Assembly: GCF_003337245.1 (NCBI RefSeq)
Contig: NZ_QPJE01000015.1
Coordinates: forward strand, 1 to 55,537
Direction of reading: 5' to 3'
Source of the DNA: Halanaerobium sp. MA284_MarDTE_T2
GTDB taxonomy: Bacteria > Bacillota > Halanaerobiia > Halanaerobiales > Halanaerobiaceae
Length of the DNA stretch: 55,537 bases
The translations under genes were made by a program, and so were the position numbers. Shown piece by piece: positions 24,913-32,354 of this stretch (positions are counted from its first letter, which is position 1; each line of letters starts with the position of its first letter). Below the pieces are notes generated by a model. That model saw only the letters and a list, made by a program, of their open reading frames with translations. It made no database searches and was not told where the DNA came from.

Positions 24913-25173
24913 ATGATAAAAAGAGCAGCGATAATTTATATCGATTCTAATGATGTAATTATGAAAATTTCCGATTCTTTAGATAAAAGTCATGAAGAAC
25001 CTTTTTCTAAAATTGAAATTTCTTTAAATAATAATAAACTAGAATTAACAGTTAATACAGAAAAAGATATTCTGTTAGAGAAATGGACATTTGACAATAA
25101 ATCCAAATTATTTAAAGAAGTGTTTGAATTTGATGCTATTTTAAATAAAAAATACAAATATATAAAGAGGTAG
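24913..25173 (+). CDS. Small hypothetical protein upstream of ppk
   Basis: An 86-residue protein that I do not recognise. It is acidic and lysine-rich with alternating hydrophobic positions that suggest a small beta-rich fold, has no signal peptide or cysteine, and shows no known motif. AGTAGG precedes ATG 24913 at good distance; ATG 24904 is too near the RBS. Only 6 bp separate it from ppk, so the two are cotranscribed and a role in polyphosphate metabolism is likely by position alone. Confidence 0.6.
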   Translation: MIKRAAIIYIDSNDVIMKISDSLDKSHEEPFSKIEISLNNNKLELTVNTEKDILLEKWTFDNKSKLFKEVFEFDAILNKKYKYIKR

Positions 25174-25179
25174 TTTTAA

Positions 25180-27297
25180 ATGAATCTTGACAATTCAAAT
25201 TTTTATTTAAATAAATTGATAAGCTGGTTAAAGTTTAATATTAGAGTTCTAGAAGAAGCAAATGTTCCAGAAACACCACTTCTGGAAAAACTTAAATTTC
25301 TAGCAATAACTTCAACAAATCTCGATGAATTTTTTATGGTCAGAGTTGCAAGACTAAAATATGACATTGAATCCGGTTATAATGAGATGGATAAATCCGG
25401 CTATTTACCAAGAGAACTATTTAATAAAATAGCAGACATTGTGCATGATCTTTATAATAATAAATACAATTATTTACAAAAAACACTCAAAGAACTTGAG
25501 TCTGAAAAAATATATTTTAAAAAGTACAAAAATTTAAATAAAAAACAAAAAGCTCACCTGGATAAATATTTTGATGAAATTATTTTTCCCGTTTTAACAC
25601 CTGTAGCAATAGATACCAGCCACCCATTCCCATTAATCTCAAATAAAAGCTTAAATCTTGGGGTTATGATTGAAAAGGACAAAGAAAAAAGTGCTTTTTC
25701 CCATATTGAAGATCAAAAAATCTTTTCAGTGGTAGAAGTTCCAGCAAATTTAAAGAGGTTTTTTAAATTAACTACCCCAGAAAATGATATTATTTTTGTT
25801 CTTCTGGAAGATATAATAAAAAATAATATTAAAAAAATTTTTAGCGGCAATAAAATTATTGAAGTCTGTACATTCCGTATAACAAGAAATGCTGAAGTGT
25901 TATTAGATGAAGAAAGCGAAAATTTACTCAATGAAATGGAAAGATATATTAAAAGAAGGCGCTGGGGATTTGCTGTCCGTCTTGAAATAAATTCAAAATG
26001 TAATGATTATATGCTTAACTTCCTAAAAGATAAGCTGAATTTAGATGATAAAGATATTTATAATGTACCAGAACCAGTTAACATCGGTTCTTTTATGAAT
26101 TTTTCTGATTTATTAAAAAACCATGAACATTTAAAGTTTAAAAAATTAATACCACAGCCACATCCGATTTTATATAATTCAAAAGATTTATTTAAAACTC
26201 TCAAAGAAGAAGATATAATACTCCACCATCCTTTTGAACAATTTGATTATGTAATTGATCTAGTTAAAAATGCTTCTAGAGATCCAGGAGTTTTAGCTAT
26301 AAAACAAACATTATACAGAATTAGCGGTAATTCTCCACTTATTGAGCATTTAATCAAAGCTGCAGAAAATGGCAAACAGGTCACTGTGCTGGTAGAATTA
26401 AAAGCTAGATTTGATGAAGAAAAAAATATTGAGTGGGCCAAAAAATTAGAGGAAGCAGGCTGTCACGTCATATATGGAATAAAGGGACTAAAAGTCCATG
26501 TTAAAGCTTTATTAATAGTAAGATTGGAAAATGAAGGTATCAAGCGTTATGTCCACTTAAGTACTGGAAATTATAATGACAAAACTGCTAAATTATATAC
26601 TGATATAGGTTTTATGACTTCCAAAGAATCCTTTGCAAGTGATGTTTCTGCTCTTTTTAATTTGCTGACAGGTTATTCTAAACCTCCCCACTGGAAACTT
26701 ATTTCTGTTGCACCTCTTGATTTAAGAGAAAACTTACTAAAATTAATTGATAATGAAATTAAAAACGCAAAAAACAATTTATCTTCCAGAATAATAGCAA
26801 AAATGAATGCACTTATAGATACTGAAATAATTAAAAAATTATATCAGGCTTCACAGGCTGGAGTAAAAATAGATTTAATTGTTAGAGGTATCTGCTGCTT
26901 GAGACCAGGGGTGAAAGGATTAAGTGATAATATAAGAGTTATTAGTATTATTGGAAAATTATTAGAACATAGTAGAATTTTTTACTTCAGCAATAATAAT
27001 GATCCATATGTATTTTTATCTAGTGCAGACTGGAGACCTAGAAACTTCGACCGTAGAGTTGAAATTGCTTTTCCAGTGGAAAAAAAAGAAAAGAAAAATA
27101 AAATAATCAATATTTTATGTACAATTTTAAAAGATAACAAAAAAGCATATCTGCTCAAAGAAAATGGTAAATATATAAAAATAAAAAGCGAAAATCCTTT
27201 TGACTCACAGTTAGAACTCTATAAACTATCTAAAAATATTTTTCAAACTGAATTTTTGAACAATAATTTTAAATTACCTCAAGATTATATAATGTAG
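25180..27297 (+). CDS. ppk: Polyphosphate kinase
   Basis: PPK1-family enzyme of 705 residues, polymerising the gamma-phosphate of ATP into polyphosphate and reversing this. LAITSTNLDEFFMVRVARLK lies in the N-terminal domain. The two catalytic phospholipase D-like domains hold GLKVHVKALLI, with the autophosphorylated His, and LLEHSRIFYF with the second His. Length and motifs are complete. It forms an operon with the small ORF before it and is divergent from ppx. Polyphosphate could serve energy storage or stress tolerance. Confidence 0.93.
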   Translation: MNLDNSNFYLNKLISWLKFNIRVLEEANVPETPLLEKLKFLAITSTNLDEFFMVRVARLKYDIESGYNEMDKSGYLPRELFNKIADIVHDLYNNKYNYLQKTLKELESEKIYFKKYKNLNKKQKAHLDKYFDEIIFPVLTPVAIDTSHPFPLISNKSLNLGVMIEKDKEKSAFSHIEDQKIFSVVEVPANLKRFFKLTTPENDIIFVLLEDIIKNNIKKIFSGNKIIEVCTFRITRNAEVLLDEESENLLNEMERYIKRRRWGFAVRLEINSKCNDYMLNFLKDKLNLDDKDIYNVPEPVNIGSFMNFSDLLKNHEHLKFKKLIPQPHPILYNSKDLFKTLKEEDIILHHPFEQFDYVIDLVKNASRDPGVLAIKQTLYRISGNSPLIEHLIKAAENGKQVTVLVELKARFDEEKNIEWAKKLEEAGCHVIYGIKGLKVHVKALLIVRLENEGIKRYVHLSTGNYNDKTAKLYTDIGFMTSKESFASDVSALFNLLTGYSKPPHWKLISVAPLDLRENLLKLIDNEIKNAKNNLSSRIIAKMNALIDTEIIKKLYQASQAGVKIDLIVRGICCLRPGVKGLSDNIRVISIIGKLLEHSRIFYFSNNNDPYVFLSSADWRPRNFDRRVEIAFPVEKKEKKNKIINILCTILKDNKKAYLLKENGKYIKIKSENPFDSQLELYKLSKNIFQTEFLNNNFKLPQDYIM

Positions 27298-27460
27298 TAT
27301 ATATTTGCTGTCTAATTTTAATGTTAAAAACTCTTATAATCTAAGCTAATTTTTTTATTTTTACTTTTATTTTATAAAAGCTTTCCCCATTTCTCAAAAT
27401 TATTTTCAGTCAACTTGATTTATTAGTAAATAGCTCTTTATTTTCACTTTTTTCTGAAGA

Positions 27461-27515
27461 TTGACGCTCCACGGGGCAAGCGCGTCAGGTTTTCTAGTGC
27501 CTAACTTCTATAACC
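27461..27515. repeat. Palindromic repeat, copy B
   Basis: GACGC and GCGTC arms enclose CGGGGCAAGC, followed by AGGTTTTCTAGTGCCTAACTTCTATAACC. Order and wording match copy A at 44-95. The final bases provide the last codons and stop of the FNT gene, as copy A does for the ferredoxin. Confidence 0.5.
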
Positions 27516-28316
27516 TCTAAAAATTTTCCAGTAAGCAAGGCTGATTAGAATTCCTCCACCAATTATATTCCCCAGTGTAGCAGGCAGCAGATTATAAAAT
27601 AAACCTCTCAAATTTAAATTAGCAAGTTGTGAGACAGAAATAGCTGTATTTTGAGCAAATTCTGCTTTGGCAAGAATTCCGGCTGGAATATAATACATAT
27701 TGGCAATACTATGTTCAAATCCACTGGCTACAAAAGCCATAATTGGAAACCAGCAGGCAGCAACCTTGCCCATCATATCCTGTGCCCCCACACTCATCCA
27801 TACGGCAAGACAGACGAGAAAATTTGCCAAAATAGCTCTAATAAAAATCTGCATAAAATTTAAATTTACTTTTGAAGCTGCAATTTTGACATGTAATGCA
27901 CCAAGTTCACCTGCCGAAGTATTGAATAAACCTGAATAATAAATTAAGTAAACAAAGATTATTGAACCAATAAAATTACCAATATATATTAAAACCCAGT
28001 TATTTAATAATTCTTTAATTGTGACTTTTTTATCAAGAACAGCTAAAAATATGAGTGTATTACCTGTAAATAAGTCAGCCCCTGCTACAAGTACTAGAAT
28101 TAAACCAACAGGGAAAACCGCCCCCTGAATAAACTTAAACAACCCATAATTATCAATATTATGACTAACTACATTGGCTGTAAAAGCCCCTACTGCAATA
28201 AATGCACCAGCAAGTATTCCCAGTATTAACATTTGCACATTATTTCTGCTGACTTTTTTCTTTCCGACTTCAATCATCGATTTAGTAATTTCTTTAGGTC
28301 CTAGTAAAACTTTCAT
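27501..28316 (-). CDS. Formate/nitrite transporter (FNT) family channel
   Basis: Membrane channel of 271 residues with six hydrophobic segments, as in FocA/NirC/HSC. The FNT signature is present: GADLFTGNTLIF in the first half, and ASGFEHSIANMYYIPAG with the central pore histidine in the second. It would pass formate, nitrite or hydrosulfide; for a fermenter or sulfide producer the first and last are attractive. Its leader shares about 33 bp with that of the tauA-like gene, and a MITE lies just upstream. The last codons merge with a palindromic repeat. Confidence 0.88.
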   Translation of the reverse strand: MKVLLGPKEITKSMIEVGKKKVSRNNVQMLILGILAGAFIAVGAFTANVVSHNIDNYGLFKFIQGAVFPVGLILVLVAGADLFTGNTLIFLAVLDKKVTIKELLNNWVLIYIGNFIGSIIFVYLIYYSGLFNTSAGELGALHVKIAASKVNLNFMQIFIRAILANFLVCLAVWMSVGAQDMMGKVAACWFPIMAFVASGFEHSIANMYYIPAGILAKAEFAQNTAISVSQLANLNLRGLFYNLLPATLGNIIGGGILISLAYWKIFRGYRS

Positions 28317-28339
28317 TTTTTTCCTCCCTATTGTGTTAT

Positions 28340-28372
28340 CGTTACGTCAAATCTAATAGTTTTAATTTATCT
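28340..28372 (-). promoter_or_regulatory. Shared leader motif, copy 2
   Basis: The minus strand reads AGATAAATT, then AAAACTATTAGATTTGACG and TAACG, matching 11738-11772 apart from a 2-base gap, at 23 bases before the FNT ATG. It is preceded upstream by MITE copy 2, in the same relative order as at the tauA-like gene. Confidence 0.55.
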
Positions 28373-28401
28373 GTTTAACGACTCATATAATATAATAATA
28401 C

Positions 28402-28516
28402 TAGGAGTTTCCCCAAAATTTATTTTCAAGCTGCAAAAAGGGGGCTTTAGTCATCAACGAAATTTTCCTGCATCTCCCCTTTTTGCAGCAGTATATAAAA
28501 AATGGGGAAAGTCCAG
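28402..28516 (-). mobile_element. MITE copy 2 (115 bp, 9-bp TSD)
   Basis: Inverse-orientation copy of the element at 11510-11702, shortened by an internal deletion of about 78 bp. TAGGAGTTTCCCC and GGGGAAAGTCCAG bound it, with perfect 9-bp direct repeats TAATAATAC at 28393-28401 and 28517-28525. A perfect internal inverted repeat (GCTGCAAAAAGGGG and its complement) gives a long hairpin. It has no coding capacity and needs a transposase supplied elsewhere. Confidence 0.88.
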
Positions 28517-28582
28517 TAATAATACTTATTGACTAAAAAAACAAGGATAGAACATGACGGCAAGACGGCAAAGCCGATAAAA

Positions 28583-29848
28583 TTATATTTGAAAGAAAGA
28601 AGAAACATCAGACTGATTTTTATTAATTTTTTCTCTAAAATCTTGATAATAACCACTGGCACTCTTTTGTCTTTCTATTCTTAATTGATTAATCTCATTA
28701 TAATTTTCTAAAAGAGTTTGCACGATATCTTTATCAATTTTATTGCTGACACTCATTTCTATCAAAATCTTTTCAACTTGATTTTTTTTCATACCCTTTC
28801 TGTAAGGTCTATCTTCAGTTATTGCTGTAAAAATATCTGCCACCGCCATAATTCTTTCACTTAAGCTGAGTTTTTTCTCATCAATTTGAAAAGGATATCC
28901 AGTACCATCCAACTTTTCGTGGTGATAAGCTGCTATATTTCTAATTTTATTTAGTTTAGGACTGGTAGATAGTGCCTGATACGTATAATATGTATGGCTC
29001 TTTAAAATATTCCATTCTTCCTTTGTTGGTTTTCCTTTTTTATTCAAGATTTCAGTTGGTACTATTAATTTTCCAATATCATGCAGGTAAGCTGCAGCCT
29101 TAATTTCTTTACATTCGCTTCTGCTGTAATTATACTTTTCTGCTAATACAGGAGCTACTGCAGCAATCCCCTGAGAATGTGCAGCAGTAAAAGGACTGCG
29201 AAAGTCTGTAATATGACTGATTAATTTAGATACATTGATTAATTCATCCAGATCTATCTCCCAGTCAATATCTTCAAAAAAATTATCCAGCGTTTTGCTT
29301 ATCACTTCCTCAGAAACTATATCAAGGCAAAATGCTTCATTTTCTATTAGTTCTGAAAATATTTTAAAACACTCAGGACAAAATCTTTCTTTATTATTCT
29401 CAATAACTTTTTTTATATGGTCAACCTGATTTAAAATTGATTTATCATCTAAAATTAAAACAACCATTCGATCCGCAAAATGGATAATACTGCTCAATTG
29501 ATTCGGATTATTAGGATAACCATGGTGATGATATTTAATAATATCAGCAAATTCGGGGTCAAAAGAGTTTTGCTCAAGCAGTTTATATCCTACTTCAGCA
29601 TGATAATTGCTTTCGTTATCAAATTTTAAATCCTGGTATTGCTGATCTAAATAAAATATACCTAGATCATGAATTAAAGAAGCTACAATTAATTTTTTCA
29701 TTTCTTTGATGTCTAAACCTAACTTTAAGCCAAATCTATAGCTTACATAAGCTGTTCTTTTATGATGACCAACTAAAGTTTTACTGACTAAATCCATGGC
29801 ATAGCTTAATGATTTTATAATGTTGTAAAAATTATAATTCTCCTTCAT
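28583..29848 (-). CDS. Tandem HD / HD-GYP phosphodiesterase-like protein
   Basis: A 421-residue protein without membrane segments. The N-terminal half has an HD domain (VASLIHDLGIFYL, then KYHHHGYP). The C-terminal half has a fuller HD-GYP-type domain with AAYLHDIGKLIVPTEIL, AAYHHEKLDGTGYP and MAVADIFTA. HD-GYP domains hydrolyse c-di-GMP; the GYP motif here is retained as DGTGYP. It follows two larger sensors on the same strand with short gaps (32 bp to the GGDEF gene), so the three form one signalling operon. Activity of the first HD domain is uncertain. Confidence 0.8.
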   Translation of the reverse strand: MKENYNFYNIIKSLSYAMDLVSKTLVGHHKRTAYVSYRFGLKLGLDIKEMKKLIVASLIHDLGIFYLDQQYQDLKFDNESNYHAEVGYKLLEQNSFDPEFADIIKYHHHGYPNNPNQLSSIIHFADRMVVLILDDKSILNQVDHIKKVIENNKERFCPECFKIFSELIENEAFCLDIVSEEVISKTLDNFFEDIDWEIDLDELINVSKLISHITDFRSPFTAAHSQGIAAVAPVLAEKYNYSRSECKEIKAAAYLHDIGKLIVPTEILNKKGKPTKEEWNILKSHTYYTYQALSTSPKLNKIRNIAAYHHEKLDGTGYPFQIDEKKLSLSERIMAVADIFTAITEDRPYRKGMKKNQVEKILIEMSVSNKIDKDIVQTLLENYNEINQLRIERQKSASGYYQDFREKINKNQSDVSSFFQI

Positions 29849-29880
29849 ACTACTCGCACCTTTCCTGATTTATCATAAAT

Positions 29881-32313
29881 TCAATAACTCGTTTTATTAT
29901 ATTTTCTTCCTTTATTTGCATACATCTTCTGGTCAGCTTTATTAAAAACCTTATCTAAATTCTGATTTTTATCATTCAATACTTCAAAACCTAATGATAT
30001 AGATAATTTTTTTGCTGTTTTCTGCTTTTCATTAAATTCAGTAATATTTTTTTGTATTCGCTGACAGAATTTTCCTGCTTCATTATGATTAGTATTTGGT
30101 AAAATTACAGCGAATTCATCTCCTCCTATGCGAGCAATTACATCTTCAGCTCTAGCTGTCGATTTCAAAATATCTGCAGCATTAATTATATACTCATCAC
30201 CCTTTTTATGACCATAAGTATCATTAATAAATTTTAGCCCATCAAGATCACCGATCACAATTGTTATTGGATATTTTCTTGAAGATTCCAGGCGTTTTAA
30301 CTCATTTTCAAAATATCTTCTGTTATAAAGACCTGTCATTTCATCATGAAAAGAAAGATATTCTATCTTTTTTTGCCTTTCTTTACTTTCCGTTATATCC
30401 TTATATAAGGCATAAATACCTACCTGACCATTTGCTAATCTAATTGGAAAGCCCTGCAGAAAAACATGGATTTTATCTCCATTTTTTGTTTTTCTAATAC
30501 TTTCAGCTTCAACTTTTTCGCCCTGTTTAACTTTTTTAGTATATCCGACCCCGGTTTCAAATAGCTTATCAGGTAAAATAAAATTATCAAGATTTTTATT
30601 TATAATTTCTGACTCTTTGAATCCAAATAAAGATTCGAATTTTTTATTTATTTTTATTACTCTATGTTTGTTATCCAGAAGAACTATTGCCTCAGTAGAA
30701 TTATTAAAAAGCTGTTCAAAATATACTTTTTGATTTTTTAATTCTTCCTCCTGCTTTTTCCTTTCAGTAATATCGATTCCTGTTGCTACGATATATTTTA
30801 TTTGACCCTGCTCATCTAAAATAACATTATTAGACCAGGAAATCAATCTTTCTTCTCCTTTTTTAGTCAGCAAGTAATTTTCATATTCATTTGGGTAGTC
30901 TCTATTTTTTAACTGATTAAAAACTTTTTTAACTTCTTTTTTTTTATCATTTTTTATAAATAGATCCCAGATCGTTTTCCCTTTTACTTCTTTTTCTGCA
31001 TAACCGGTTAGTTTTTCACAGGCATTGTTGAAACGAACAATTTTCCCCTGACAATCAAGCAGTAAAACCAGTCCACTCTGAACTTCTAAAATAGTTGACA
31101 GAAATTTTTTCTGTTCTTTTATTTCTTGCTGAGCATATACCCTATCCAGAACAGCTGTAACATGTGAGGTTAAAATTTCTGCCAGTTCTAAATCATTTTC
31201 ATTAAAAGCATTTTTTTCTGGTGCAGTAACCTGGAAAACACCGTAATTATCTATGGGAATACTTATTGCAGATTTATAAATGTTTTTAATTTTAACAGCC
31301 TCATGATTATTTTGAAGGTCATCAATAATGAAACTTTTAGTTAGATTATAGGTTTTAGCGGCTATGCTTTTTTGGGAAATTGAAATTCTTTCCTGTTCAA
31401 AATCACTTGATGAAGCTAAAGTTACAAATTTATCCTCTTTAACTATAAGAATATTGCAGAGATTAAAATCCAGGAGATTTTCTGCTGCTTCAACAGCAGC
31501 CTGACATATTTCTTTTTCCGTTTCTAATTTTGTGAAGTTAACAGCTATTTTATGGAGATCTTTAATTATTTTTTCAGTTTTTTTATCTTTTGTAATATCC
31601 CTAGCTGAACAGACTACATATTCTACTTCCCCTTTTTTATTTAATTTTGGATTTTTAGTTACTGCAAGTAATCTTTTTTCCCCCTCTGCATTTTTCAGCC
31701 ATTTTTCAGTTTGTATTTTCTTTTTTTCTTTAAATACCTTTTGGTTTCCCAGTTTATAAGCTTCAACTTCATCTGGGTCAAAAAATTTCTTTATGTTTTT
31801 ATTCTCTATCTCAGATTTATCCAGACCTATAAAATCAGCGTGAGCCTTATTAACCCTACCATAAGTTACTGAATCTTTTAGATACCAGATTTGAGTATCG
31901 ACTGTATCAAGTATCATTTCCTTTTCTTCATTACTCTTAAGCATTTTCTGATAAATATCGTGCTTATAGAGGGCAAGTTCTATATTGTTTTTTAGCTCTT
32001 CATTATTAAATGGTTTATTTAAATAGACTGAAGCTTTAAAATCTTTAATTTCAGCTGATCTGCCAGACAGAAATATAAAGGGGATATTACCTTCGGAACT
32101 GATTTTTTCAGCCACTTGATAGCCGTTCATCTTCCCTTCTAATATAATATCAATAATTATTAGGTCAGGTCTATTATTTTCTTTTAAAATATAATCAACT
32201 GCTTTTTCGCCACAACTAAAAATAGCAGCAACTTTATATCCAAGTTCTAAAACTACATCTTTTATTTTTTGCTGATGTAATCTAGTGTCTTCGATAATAA
32301 CTATTTCTTTCAA
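29881..32313 (-). CDS. Response regulator with PAS-GAF-PAS-PAS-GGDEF (diguanylate cyclase)
   Basis: An 810-residue soluble sensor. A receiver domain (1-120; PDLIIIDIILEGKMNG with the phospho-acceptor Asp) is followed by PAS (about 130-245), GAF (255-400), two PAS domains (405-650) and a GGDEF domain (655-810). RIGGDEFAV is intact, so c-di-GMP synthesis is expected. RAED five residues earlier fits the RxxD inhibitory site. The start is TTG at 32313 after GGGGTGAT. It lies between two HD-GYP genes, so synthesis and breakdown are encoded together. The cognate histidine kinase is not seen. Confidence 0.88.
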   Translation of the reverse strand: MKEIVIIEDTRLHQQKIKDVVLELGYKVAAIFSCGEKAVDYILKENNRPDLIIIDIILEGKMNGYQVAEKISSEGNIPFIFLSGRSAEIKDFKASVYLNKPFNNEELKNNIELALYKHDIYQKMLKSNEEKEMILDTVDTQIWYLKDSVTYGRVNKAHADFIGLDKSEIENKNIKKFFDPDEVEAYKLGNQKVFKEKKKIQTEKWLKNAEGEKRLLAVTKNPKLNKKGEVEYVVCSARDITKDKKTEKIIKDLHKIAVNFTKLETEKEICQAAVEAAENLLDFNLCNILIVKEDKFVTLASSSDFEQERISISQKSIAAKTYNLTKSFIIDDLQNNHEAVKIKNIYKSAISIPIDNYGVFQVTAPEKNAFNENDLELAEILTSHVTAVLDRVYAQQEIKEQKKFLSTILEVQSGLVLLLDCQGKIVRFNNACEKLTGYAEKEVKGKTIWDLFIKNDKKKEVKKVFNQLKNRDYPNEYENYLLTKKGEERLISWSNNVILDEQGQIKYIVATGIDITERKKQEEELKNQKVYFEQLFNNSTEAIVLLDNKHRVIKINKKFESLFGFKESEIINKNLDNFILPDKLFETGVGYTKKVKQGEKVEAESIRKTKNGDKIHVFLQGFPIRLANGQVGIYALYKDITESKERQKKIEYLSFHDEMTGLYNRRYFENELKRLESSRKYPITIVIGDLDGLKFINDTYGHKKGDEYIINAADILKSTARAEDVIARIGGDEFAVILPNTNHNEAGKFCQRIQKNITEFNEKQKTAKKLSISLGFEVLNDKNQNLDKVFNKADQKMYANKGRKYNKTSY

Positions 32314-32354
32314 ATTTTATCACCCCTATTTTATCACCAATCCTCCAATATTTT

